Source: Methylocystaceae bacterium
Lineage (GTDB): Bacteria; Pseudomonadota; Alphaproteobacteria; Rhizobiales; Beijerinckiaceae
Direction of reading: 5' to 3'
Assembly: GCA_003105285.1 (NCBI GenBank)
Contig: PQAN01000378.1
Location: forward strand, 1 to 7,899
Length of the DNA: 7,899 nucleotides
Shown here: positions 1-6,462 of the stretch, piece after piece
Position numbering within the stretch: position 1 is the stretch's first letter
How the letters are laid out: each line of letters opens with the position of its first letter
Notes under the pieces: model-generated
Seen by the model: the letters and a program-made list of their open reading frames with translations, nothing else
Told to the model about the DNA's origin: nothing
Databases searched by the model: none
Program-made: the position numbers and the translations under genes

Positions 1-726
1 GGCGAGCCGATCGTCGCCGGCCTCGGGCGCTTCGGTCCCTATGTGCAGCACGGGAAGACTTACGCCAATCTCGGACGCGACGACGATATTCTGTCGATCG
101 GAGCGAACCGCGCCATCGACCTCATCGTCCAGAAGGAGAGCGGCGGCTCGCGCTTCGGACGCTCCTCCGATCCCGGCCGCGCGCTCGGCGAGCACCCGGC
201 CGGCGGCGCGGTGACGGTGAAAAGCGGACGCTTCGGCCCCTATGTGAATTGGGGCAAGATCAACGCCACCATCGCCAAGGGAACGGACCCCGCGAGCCTG
301 ACGCTGGAGCAGGCCGTCGATCTGCTGGCGGCAAAAGCGAGCGGCGCGCCGTCCGGCGGCGGGCGACTGCTCGGCGAGCATCCGCAAGGCGGCGCGATCA
401 CCGTGCGCGAAGGGCGCTACGGCCCCTACGTCAATCTCGGCAAGGTCAACGCCACGCTGCCGAAGGGAACGTCGATCGAGGATGTGACGCTCGACGAGGC
501 GATCCGCCTCATCGAGGAGAAGGGCGGGCCCGTGAAGGCCAAGAAGTCGCCGGCCAAGAAGGCGGGCGCGGCCAAGGCCAAGGCGCCGGCGAAAAAAGCC
601 GCCGCCAAGAAGGAGATTCCCGAGAGCGACGAGGTTCCGTTCGAGGACTCGAAGCCGGTCAAGAAAGCCGCCGCCGGGAAAGCGCCGGCGAAAAAGCCGG
701 CGAAGAAGGCGGCGTCGGGGAAATAG
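1..726 (+). CDS. topA: DNA topoisomerase I, C-terminal part (5' end outside window)
   Basis: This is the last 241 codons of a type IA topoisomerase, which relaxes negatively supercoiled DNA by cutting and passing a single strand. The catalytic core and active-site tyrosine lie upstream of the window. The reading frame is open from base 1 and stops at TAG 724-726. Three copies of the topoisomerase C-terminal repeat are visible, each centred on GR(F/Y)GPYV: at 25-45, 226-246 and 412-432. The second and third copies share the lead-in LGEHPxGGA and the follow-on GK(I/V)NAT. From about base 532 the protein becomes a disordered, basic Lys/Ala/Pro tail with AKK and PAKK runs, interrupted by one acidic patch (IPESDEVPFEDSKP). 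Such tails are common in alphaproteobacterial TopA and probably help hold DNA or RNA polymerase; that role is inferred. The gene converges on the TadG-like gene with 39 bp between the stop codons. Identity is secure; the true start cannot be seen. Confidence 0.96.
   Translation, partial: GEPIVAGLGRFGPYVQHGKTYANLGRDDDILSIGANRAIDLIVQKESGGSRFGRSSDPGRALGEHPAGGAVTVKSGRFGPYVNWGKINATIAKGTDPASLTLEQAVDLLAAKASGAPSGGGRLLGEHPQGGAITVREGRYGPYVNLGKVNATLPKGTSIEDVTLDEAIRLIEEKGGPVKAKKSPAKKAGAAKAKAPAKKAAAKKEIPESDEVPFEDSKPVKKAAAGKAPAKKPAKKAASGK
184..522 (+). repeat. Two tandem in-frame C-terminal repeat units of topA
   Basis: Two protein-level repeats lie in tandem with a period of 186 bp, one starting at 184 and the other at 370. 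Both begin LGEHP, contain GR(F/Y)GPYVN and GK(I/V)NAT, and end in a helix rich in Leu, Ala and Glu. A more diverged third copy sits at the left edge of the window. They are structural repeats of the protein, not mobile DNA. Confidence 0.85.
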
Positions 727-745
727 CGCGGCGGCGTCGGGCGAC

Positions 746-764
746 GGGGCGCGAGACGCGCCTC
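746..764. terminator. Candidate bidirectional terminator hairpin between convergent genes
   Basis: The sequence GGCGCG-AGA-CGCGCC (748-762) forms a perfect 6-bp stem, which one G-T and one G-C pair extend to 746-764. It occupies most of the 39-bp gap between the topA and TadG-like stop codons, where a shared terminator would be expected. No T-run follows on either strand, so it is not a classic intrinsic terminator. The call rests on position and stem only. Confidence 0.4.
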
Positions 765-765
765 C

Positions 766-2508
766 TCACTGCGACAGCCGCAGCTTGCCGAGGCCCGTCC
801 CGATCGTCGAGAAGGCCGCGTTGAGGCTCGCGACGTCGGTCGCGGCGAAATAATGGCTCGAATTGGTCGCACAGGCCTGCAGCAGCGCCAGCCCTTGCTC
901 GTCGATCGGATCGGCCGGGATCGAGAAGCCGATCGTATAGATTTCCACGCCTGCGGCCTTGGCGTTGGCGCAAGCCTCGAGCGTCAGCTCGTCCTGCGCC
1001 GCGCGGGAAACGGAAAGGTAGCTCGAACTGCTGCCCGCCGCCGCCGTCAACGACGAGCGGTAGTCGACGTGATCGCCCGCGCTCCCATCCGGCAGCCGCG
1101 CATTGGCCGCGCCATTGTAGGTGTAATAGCCGAGCGCCTCATAGTCCGACCCCACCACGGTGCGGGTCTGCGCTCCCCAATTGTTGAAGCCGTCGGTCAT
1201 GAACACAATGACCTTGTGATTGCCCGACGCGCCATAGGCGCGGCCCTGGGCGAAGGGTCCGACGGGAGAAATCGTCCGCCATCCCCACATCAAGCCTTCG
1301 TGCAGATTGGTGTTGCCGTTCTCGACGAGCCGATTGATCTTGTCGTTGACCACGCTCTGCGTCGAATTGAGCTGCAAGATCGCTTGCGTCCGATTGTCCG
1401 GGCAGAACTGGTTCGGGCCGAAGAAGCTCGTCGGGCCGAAACTGCCGCTGAGCGACGAGGTCGTCTTATATTTGCAGACATGCTCGAGCTTGTTCCAATC
1501 GCCGCTCGCCGTATCGCTGCAAACGGAGCTGCTCCAACTCCAACTGTAGCTCGCGCCGTCGTCGTCGATATAACTGTTGCGGTAATCGTCGTCGCTGTCC
1601 GGCTCATCGGGCGCGAGATAGGGCACGAACAACGTCTCGGCGTTGCTGGAGGAGGTCGCCGTGTCCTGCACATTGTATGGATAGGCGAGCGCTTCGAAGC
1701 AGCCGCGCCAGTCGAGCCGCGAGTTCCGCGCCGCGAGCTTGTCATAGACGCCGAAACGATTGGTGAAGCCAGCCGCATTGGCCGCCGTCTTGCCGCCGAA
1801 TGCGATCCAGTGCTGCGAGTTGTCGCCCCCGACATCGATCCAGGACAGCGAGCGATTGGCGGTCGCCGTCGGATCGACGGCGACGACCGCGCCGGCGAAA
1901 GGCGTCACCGCGAACTGCACCCGTCCCGGGGCCCTGCTGAACATCGTGCCGACGAAGCTCGTCGCCGCGCTCTGCAGCGCCTGCATCTTGGTCATGCCGT
2001 TCGTGCTTCGGCTCATGGAGCCTGAATTGTCGAGCACGAGAGCGATCTCATATGTGTCGACCGGACTGAGGCCGCCCGGCATTTTGGCGCAGGCGTTCGC
2101 CGATGCGTTCAAAGCGCCGACCCCCGCCAAGTTCAGGGCGAGCTTAGAGAATGCGCTCATGATCTGAACCCGAGTCGAGAGACAGAAGGTCATTCGGTCC
2201 GACGAGATCGTGGCCGCTGTCGCCGAAATCGAGCCGCGCGCGTTATTGGCGAGATAGACCTGAGCCTGGGCCTGCGCCTGCTGGCCGGTCGTCGAGTCGA
2301 CGATGTTCTTGGCCACCGCGAGGGCCGCCGCGTCGGTCGCTTGCTGCAGATTGCTGCGGGCCGCGAAAATTCGCGCATAATCGACGCCGAGAACGACCAG
2401 CAGCATGACGGGCGCGAGCGTCAGGCCGAAGATGACGGCGACATTGCCGCGATCCTCGAAGAGGAGATGGCGGCAGCTCCGCCAGGCGCTTCCAATTGCT
2501 CGTTGCAT
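766..2508 (-). CDS. TadG-like membrane-anchored protein with vWA domain
   Basis: This 580-residue protein is probably anchored in the inner membrane with most of its mass in the periplasm. The N-terminus has the TadE/TadG pattern: a short basic head, RGNVAVIF, then one hydrophobic segment at about residues 23-45. A vWA domain starts near residue 150. Its metal site (MIDAS) looks complete: D160-N-S162-G-S164, a threonine at T400 in the GNTNLHEGL loop, and D439 in VIVFMTDG. Between about 220 and 395 is a long insert with an Asp-rich stretch (301-318) and cysteines at 270, 330, 345 and 369. Other cysteines at 109, 140, 513 and 546 could form disulfides outside the cytoplasm. The C-terminus IGTGLGKLRLSQ matches the usual end of this family, so the gene looks full length. 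ATG at 2508 is preceded by a modest GAGAG ribosome site. Known relatives assist Flp/Tad pilus assembly, but no other tad gene lies here, so the role is unknown. Confidence 0.88.
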   Translation of the reverse strand: MQRAIGSAWRSCRHLLFEDRGNVAVIFGLTLAPVMLLVVLGVDYARIFAARSNLQQATDAAALAVAKNIVDSTTGQQAQAQAQVYLANNARGSISATAATISSDRMTFCLSTRVQIMSAFSKLALNLAGVGALNASANACAKMPGGLSPVDTYEIALVLDNSGSMSRSTNGMTKMQALQSAATSFVGTMFSRAPGRVQFAVTPFAGAVVAVDPTATANRSLSWIDVGGDNSQHWIAFGGKTAANAAGFTNRFGVYDKLAARNSRLDWRGCFEALAYPYNVQDTATSSSNAETLFVPYLAPDEPDSDDDYRNSYIDDDGASYSWSWSSSVCSDTASGDWNKLEHVCKYKTTSSLSGSFGPTSFFGPNQFCPDNRTQAILQLNSTQSVVNDKINRLVENGNTNLHEGLMWGWRTISPVGPFAQGRAYGASGNHKVIVFMTDGFNNWGAQTRTVVGSDYEALGYYTYNGAANARLPDGSAGDHVDYRSSLTAAAGSSSSYLSVSRAAQDELTLEACANAKAAGVEIYTIGFSIPADPIDEQGLALLQACATNSSHYFAATDVASLNAAFSTIGTGLGKLRLSQ

Positions 2509-2550
2509 CGCGAAACTCTCGTGGCCGGTTCGGAGGTGGACGCGCTTCGA

Positions 2551-2570
2551 ACGCTCGCTCGACGCTCGCT
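2551..2570. repeat. Direct repeat upstream of the TadG-like gene
   Basis: Two perfect copies of ACGCTCGCT lie at 2551-2559 and 2562-2570, giving an 11-bp period, close to one DNA turn. On the minus strand this sits about 43-62 bases before the TadG-like start codon. It could be a tandem operator half-site, or simply low-complexity GC-rich sequence. No regulator is implied by anything nearby. Confidence 0.3.
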
Positions 2571-2727
2571 TCGGCGGCAGCCGGCTCGGGCTCTAGCGCG
2601 AGGCTATCTGAAAGAGTCTTTCCGCTTCTTAGCCGGCAAAGCTCAAATCCGATCCAATCGAAGCAAGCACGACCCTCGATCGATCGGCGTCCATTGACCG
2701 GATCGGCGACGCGATCGCGGCCCAATT

Positions 2728-2758
2728 TTTTCGCCGCGCGTCGAAACGCGTATATATT
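2728..2758 (+). promoter_or_regulatory. Possible rnr promoter region with small hairpin
   Basis: The divergent gap between the TadG-like gene and rnr contains a T-run (2726-2731), a small inverted repeat CGCGT-CGAA-ACGCG (2737-2750) and then TATATATT (2751-2758). The last is the only TATA-like stretch in the gap and lies about 40 bases before the proposed rnr start. No good -35 box is found at the proper distance, so this is only a candidate -10 region. Nothing else in 2509-2797 reads as a gene, and no convincing promoter was found for the minus-strand gene. Confidence 0.25.
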
Positions 2759-2797
2759 CGGGCGATGTCGGCAGCCCGCCGGCCATGAGAATAGACA

Positions 2798-5110
2798 TTG
2801 ATCAGACAAAAGAGCGAGACCGCCTCGCCTTCGCCCGCCCTTCCCTCGCGGGAGGACATTCTCGCCTTCATCGCGCGGGAACGCGAAGCGATGAGCAAGT
2901 CGGGCCATGCCGGCAAGATCGGCAAGCGCGAGATCGCCCGCGCCTTCGGCATAAAGGGCGCCGATCGCGTCGAATTGAAGCGCCTCATCGGCGAGCTCGA
3001 GTCCGAAGGCGCGTTGGAGCGGCGCGGCAAGCGCCTGACGCGCCCCGGCTTTCTGCCGGCGGTCGTGCTGGCGGATATTACCGGGCGCGACCGCGACGGC
3101 GAACTGATCGCCGTCCCCGCCGAATGGAACGCCGACGAACTCGGCCCGGCGCCACGCATCCTCGTCCATGCGCCGCGACGCCCGCGGCCGGGTGAGCCCC
3201 TGCCCGGCGTCGGCGACCGCGCGCTCATCCGCGCCGAGCCGGACCGCGACGCCGGCCCCGACGAGCCGCCCTATGCGGGGCGAGTCGTCAAGCTGCTGTC
3301 ACGCGCGCGCGGCCGGATCATCGGCGTGCTGCGCATCGCCGAAAACGGCGCGGCGCGGCTCGAGCCAGTGGAAAAGAAGCAGGCGGGCCGGGAGCTCGTC
3401 ATCGCCGCCGAGGACAGAGGCGAAGCCGGGGACGGCGATCTCGTCGCCGTCGATCTGCTCGGAAAGGGACGCTACGGCCAGCCCAGAGCGCGCGTGCGCG
3501 AGAGGCTCGGCTCGCTCTCGAGCGAAAAGGCGATCAGCCTCATCGCTCTGCGCACTCATGGCATTCCGGATGAATTTCGCGCCGAGGCGCTGGCCGAAGC
3601 CGCACAAGCGAAGACGGCGAGCCTCGATCATCGCGAGGATTGGCGTAAGCTGCCGCTCGTCACCATCGACCCGCCCGACGCCAAGGATCACGACGACGCG
3701 GTGTTCGCGGAGCCGGACGAGAGTCCAGACAATGACGGCGGCTTCGTCGTGACGGTGGCGATCGCCGACGTCGCTTATTACGTGCGTCCGCATTCCGCGC
3801 TGGACAAGGACGCGCTGGAGCGCGGCAATTCGGTCTATTTTCCCGACCGCGTCGTGCCCATGCTGCCCGAGCGTATTTCCAACGATCTCTGTTCGCTCCG
3901 CCCGAACGAGGATCGCCCCGCGCTCGCCGTGCGCATGCGCATCACCGCCAAGGGGCGCAAGCTCGATTACACGTTCCATCGCATCATGATGCGCTCGAAG
4001 GCGAAGCTGAACTACGCCCAGGCGCAGGAGGCGATCGACGGACGCCCGGACGCGACCTGCGCGCCGCTGATGGAGAGCGTCCTCACGCCGCTCTACCATG
4101 CCTATCAGGCCGCCGATCACGCACGCGAGCTGCGCGCCCCGCTCGATCTCGAATTGCCGGAGCGCAAAATCTTATTGAAGCCGGACGGCACGGTGGACCG
4201 CGTCGTCGTCCCGCCGCGTCTGGCGACGCATCGGCTGATCGAGGAATTCATGATCCTCGCCAATGTCGCGGCGGCCGAAGTGTTGGAAGACAACCGCCAG
4301 ACGCTCATCTATCGCGCCCATGACGAGCCCTCGCGCGAAAAGGTGGCGGCGCTTTCGGAATTCCTCGCGACGATCGGCGTGAAGCTCGCGAAGGGGCAGG
4401 TGCTGCGGCCCTCGCACTTCAACGTGATCCTCGCCCGCGTGCGCGGCATGGAGCACGAGAACATCGTCAACGAGATCATCCTTCGCACGCAGGCGCAGGC
4501 CGAATATACGCATGAGAATTACGGACACTTCGGCTTGAACCTGCGCCGCTATGCACATTTCACTTCGCCCATCCGCCGCTACGCCGATCTCGTCGTGCAT
4601 CGCGCGCTCATCCGCGCGCTGAAGTTCGGTCCGGGCGCGATGGCCGACACCGGCGCGGGCGAACTCGCCGAAGTCGCCGCGCGCATTTCCGGCGCCGAGC
4701 GGCGCGCCATGGCGGCCGAGCGCGAGACGGTCGACAGGCTCATCGCCGCCCATCTCGCCGACCAGATCGGCGCGCGTTTTTCCGCACGCATCTCTGGCGT
4801 GACGCGCGCGGGATTATTCGTGCGGCTGCTCGATACCGGTGCCGACGGCTTCGTTCCGGCGGCGACGCTCGGGCGGGAATATTACCGCTATGACGAGTCC
4901 GCCCATGCGCTCACCGCGAGCGGCTCCGGCGAGAGCTACCGGCTGGGCGATATGATCGAGGTGAAGCTCGTCGAAGCGGCGCCGATCGCCGGGGCGCTGC
5001 GATTCGAGGTCGCCGGCTCCAGCGCGCGAAGAAGCGCGACGCCCGCAGGAAAAAGGCTTTTCGCCGGGCGTACGCGCGCGGAAAAGAAGAAGAAGCAACG
5101 AAGAAAATGA
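2798..5110 (+). CDS. rnr: Ribonuclease R (3'-5' exoribonuclease)
   Basis: RNase R degrades structured RNA from the 3' end in the cytoplasm and takes part in mRNA decay, rRNA quality control and trans-translation cleanup. The 770-residue protein has the full family layout: a winged-helix domain (about 15-80), two cold-shock/OB domains (about 85-235), the RNB catalytic domain (about 260-600), an S1 domain (about 655-740) and a basic tail ending EKKKKQRRK. The RNB magnesium site is intact in TIDPPDAKDHDDA, with D291, D297, D299 and D300. Other hallmarks are IEEFMILAN (481-489) and FTSPIRRYAD (588-597). The start is TTG at 2798: a stop codon (TAG 2792-2794) lies just upstream in frame, and the next ATG (2891) would cut into the winged helix. 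A weak GAGA motif (2787-2790) precedes the TTG. A rare start and weak ribosome site suggest modest translation. The length is slightly below the 813 residues of E. coli RNase R, as is usual in alphaproteobacteria. Confidence 0.96.
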   Translation: MIRQKSETASPSPALPSREDILAFIAREREAMSKSGHAGKIGKREIARAFGIKGADRVELKRLIGELESEGALERRGKRLTRPGFLPAVVLADITGRDRDGELIAVPAEWNADELGPAPRILVHAPRRPRPGEPLPGVGDRALIRAEPDRDAGPDEPPYAGRVVKLLSRARGRIIGVLRIAENGAARLEPVEKKQAGRELVIAAEDRGEAGDGDLVAVDLLGKGRYGQPRARVRERLGSLSSEKAISLIALRTHGIPDEFRAEALAEAAQAKTASLDHREDWRKLPLVTIDPPDAKDHDDAVFAEPDESPDNDGGFVVTVAIADVAYYVRPHSALDKDALERGNSVYFPDRVVPMLPERISNDLCSLRPNEDRPALAVRMRITAKGRKLDYTFHRIMMRSKAKLNYAQAQEAIDGRPDATCAPLMESVLTPLYHAYQAADHARELRAPLDLELPERKILLKPDGTVDRVVVPPRLATHRLIEEFMILANVAAAEVLEDNRQTLIYRAHDEPSREKVAALSEFLATIGVKLAKGQVLRPSHFNVILARVRGMEHENIVNEIILRTQAQAEYTHENYGHFGLNLRRYAHFTSPIRRYADLVVHRALIRALKFGPGAMADTGAGELAEVAARISGAERRAMAAERETVDRLIAAHLADQIGARFSARISGVTRAGLFVRLLDTGADGFVPAATLGREYYRYDESAHALTASGSGESYRLGDMIEVKLVEAAPIAGALRFEVAGSSARRSATPAGKRLFAGRTRAEKKKKQRRK

Positions 5111-5140
5111 CAGGCGGCGAATTCGAGGCGTCTGCGCGCC

Positions 5141-5168
5141 TTGACAATGCGGCCAGCGCCCGTATGGT
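5141..5168 (+). promoter_or_regulatory. Sigma-70-type promoter for rpmG
   Basis: TTGACA (5141-5146) and TATGGT (5163-5168) are separated by 16 bp. The -35 box is a perfect consensus and the -10 box matches at four of six positions. Transcription should start near 5175, leaving a leader of about 75 nt before rpmG. It lies between the rnr stop and rpmG, so L33 can be expressed independently of rnr, as expected for a ribosomal protein. Confidence 0.75.
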
Positions 5169-5249
5169 GCGGCGCAAATCGCAGCCGGGTTCACGTCGGA
5201 TCGGGACCGGAGCGAGACGTCTCCATTTTCGATTTAGGACCCAGAGGCA

Positions 5250-5417
5250 ATGGCCAAATCCGCCATGATCAAGATCAAGCTCCTGTCCACCGCGGACACG
5301 GGCACTTTCTACGTCACGAAGAAGAACGCGCGCACCAAGACCGAGAAGCTCGTCTTCAAGAAATACGATCCCGTCGTGCGCAAGCACGTCGAGTTCAAGG
5401 AAACCAAGATCAAGTAA
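5250..5417 (+). CDS. rpmG: 50S ribosomal protein L33, cysteine-free type
   Basis: This 55-codon gene encodes ribosomal protein L33, a small component of the large subunit near the E site. The protein begins MAKSAMIKIKLLSTADTG and carries the family signatures FYVTKKNARTKTEKL and FKKYDPVVRKHVEFKE, ending TKIK before TAA. Its length is normal for bacterial L33. It has no cysteines, so it is the zinc-independent (C-minus) form, usual in Proteobacteria. The ATG at 5250 has AGGA at 5236-5239 and AGAGG at 5243-5247 upstream; the first has the better spacing. It has its own strong promoter 100 bp upstream. A palindromic repeat starts six bases after the stop and may end the transcript. Being short, it is easily missed by length-filtered gene finding. 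Confidence 0.97.
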   Translation: MAKSAMIKIKLLSTADTGTFYVTKKNARTKTEKLVFKKYDPVVRKHVEFKETKIK

Positions 5418-5423
5418 GCCAAG

Positions 5424-5503
5424 CCGTCATCGCGAGTGAAGCGATCCTGGGGCCGCGAGGCAGGTTCCGGGTCGCGTCGTCGTTTCACTCCTCACGCTGA
5501 CGG
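5424..5503. repeat. Palindromic dispersed-repeat (REP-like) element after rpmG
   Basis: The arms CCGTCATCGCGAG-TGAAGC (from 5424) and TTTCA-CTC-CTCACGCTGACGG (ending 5503) pair over about 22 positions, with two mismatches and a 3-nt bulge, around a GC-rich loop of about 33 nt (5446-5478). From memory this resembles the dispersed palindromes whose arms read roughly GTCATTGCGAGCGAAGCG and which occur in many copies between genes in alphaproteobacterial and other genomes. The copy here has diverged. Lying immediately downstream of rpmG, its transcript would form a strong hairpin that could stop transcription or protect the mRNA 3' end. Copy number cannot be judged from one window. Confidence 0.7.
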
Positions 5504-6035
5504 GGCTGCGGACGATGTGATGTGGGAGACTGCCGCGTTGGCGGAATATGGCCGATCCCGGCCGCGCCCTCGTCCACTATCGGGGCGAAGGCGGCCGACT
5601 AGCGAAGGCTTCAAGGAGGCCACTCCCGCCAACGCCAGCCGGCCAACCCCACGGACCCAGGAGATGCGGCGGACCTGAGCACTCCGCAGGGTATTCGAAA
5701 TTTTCGCCGATACGCATCGAGCGCCGGACGGCACGCCGTGGGTCTTATTCCTCAGAGCCCCCGACGTCGCCAGACACGCATCTCGTTTTGGCGGAGTTCA
5801 GGTTATCCCAGCTGCATAAAAATGCAACCTTCTGGCAAGATTTTCTACAAATTTCGCGATAAGAAGGCGAAAACAGCAGCTTCTGGAACATGAGACGAGC
5901 AGACTCGGCCACCGCGGAAAATAGCTGGAAGTCGCCCGCGCGGGGATATTCGCCCTTTGCTCGCGATCGCGCTTTGTGGCAAATCGACAGCGGCGAGGAC
6001 GCGAGCGCCGAAGAAACGCTCCCTGGAGGAAAACC
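5504..6035. other. 532-bp gene-free region between the palindrome and the lipoprotein gene
   Basis: No open frame here has a recognisable product or coding-like composition. The left part (5504-5750) is GC-rich and holds several short inverted repeats, including a spaced 10-bp pair and the hairpin GGCCG-ATCC-CGGCC (5550-5563). The right part (about 5783-5890) is noticeably AT-richer than the rest of the window. It contains TGCAT-AAAA-ATGCA (5813-5826) and two similar stretches, GCAACCTTCTGGCAA and GCAGCTTCTGGAACA, 53 bp apart. It may hold a small RNA, promoters, or the worn remains of an inserted element. None of these can be decided from the sequence alone. The last bases (6025-6030) are the lipoprotein gene's ribosome site. 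Confidence 0.6.
5535..5635. repeat. Spaced 10-bp inverted repeat in the gene-free region
   Basis: GCGTTGGCGG (5535-5544) and its exact reverse complement CCGCCAACGC (5626-5635) flank 81 bp. A small hairpin (5550-5563) sits inside. If transcribed, this could fold as a stem closing a structured domain, as in a small RNA. In DNA this GC-rich a chance match is possible, and no promoter or terminator clearly frames it. Confidence 0.3.
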
Positions 6036-6449
6036 ATGAACATGCGAGGTCTGCGATTGTCCCTGGCGGCGCTGGCGTTGGCCGCGCTCTCGGGATGCAG
6101 CGGCGGCGGCGGCAGAGAGCCGGGTGACGCGACCGGCGCCAAAGTCTTGCGGAACCTCCTTTCCAAGCAGGGCGTGACGGCGAAGCTGATCTCCTTCAAG
6201 AAGACGCAAGGCCGCGATCTCAAGACCGCGAACGCCGAGGCCTACGAGCTCTGGTACGAGGCGGAGATCCAGTTTCCGGAAGGATATGAAGCGAACTGCG
6301 CACGTGAGACAGTGCGGGGACGTTGCGCCTATCTCAGCCTGACGCAAGACCAGAACTTCAAGAAGGGCGAAGTCCTCAAGAGCGAGGGCACGCTGCATTT
6401 CGTCAAGTCCGACAAGGGTTGGCTCGGCGAAGACGAGAACGCTTACTGA
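6036..6449 (+). CDS. Small putative lipoprotein of unknown function
   Basis: This is a 137-residue protein with a clear lipoprotein signal: basic start MNMRGLR, hydrophobic stretch, then the lipobox L18-S19-G20-C21. It should be lipidated on C21 and face the periplasm. After a glycine-rich linker (SGGGG) the mature part has alternating strand-like segments: AKLISFKKTQGRD, YELWYEAEIQFPEGY and GTLHFVKSDKGWLGEDENAY. Cysteines at 88 and 96 (NCARETVRGRC) are close enough to form a disulfide. The ATG at 6036 is chosen because GGAGGA lies at 6025-6030 with ideal spacing and because it gives a proper signal peptide; earlier in-frame starts (such as 5976) would spoil it. I do not recognise a named family. 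It lies 42 bp before kdsB in the same direction, so an envelope role is possible but unproven. Confidence 0.82.
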   Translation: MNMRGLRLSLAALALAALSGCSGGGGREPGDATGAKVLRNLLSKQGVTAKLISFKKTQGRDLKTANAEAYELWYEAEIQFPEGYEANCARETVRGRCAYLSLTQDQNFKKGEVLKSEGTLHFVKSDKGWLGEDENAY

Positions 6450-6462
6450 GCCTGTCTCCGCC

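Noticed and set aside
853..2025. 390-codon open frame on the plus strand
   Set aside because: It lies antisense to the well-supported TadG-like gene. Its product is Arg/Ala-rich with no motif, as expected for a shadow frame in GC-rich DNA.
2243..3169. 308-codon minus-strand frame that would extend over the divergent region
   Set aside because: It overlaps the starts of both the TadG-like gene and rnr in wrong frames and has no family resemblance.
2785..3195. ATG-started frame (136 codons) at the beginning of rnr
   Set aside because: It is in a different frame from the conserved RNase R winged-helix sequence, and its product is a basic low-complexity shadow.
5125..5142. Possible rnr terminator hairpin (AGGCG-TCTGCG-CGCCT)
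   Set aside because: The stem is only five pairs plus one weak pair, has no T-run, and overlaps the strong -35 box of the rpmG promoter, so the match is likely incidental.
5425..5700. CRISPR array or tRNA in the structured region after rpmG
   Set aside because: There are no regularly spaced repeats, and no cloverleaf or T-loop sequence could be found.
5548..5862. 104-codon open frame on the plus strand in the gene-free region
   Set aside because: The translation is rich in Arg, Pro and Gly with no motif, no convincing ribosome site precedes it, and it spans both GC-rich and AT-rich parts without a change in character.
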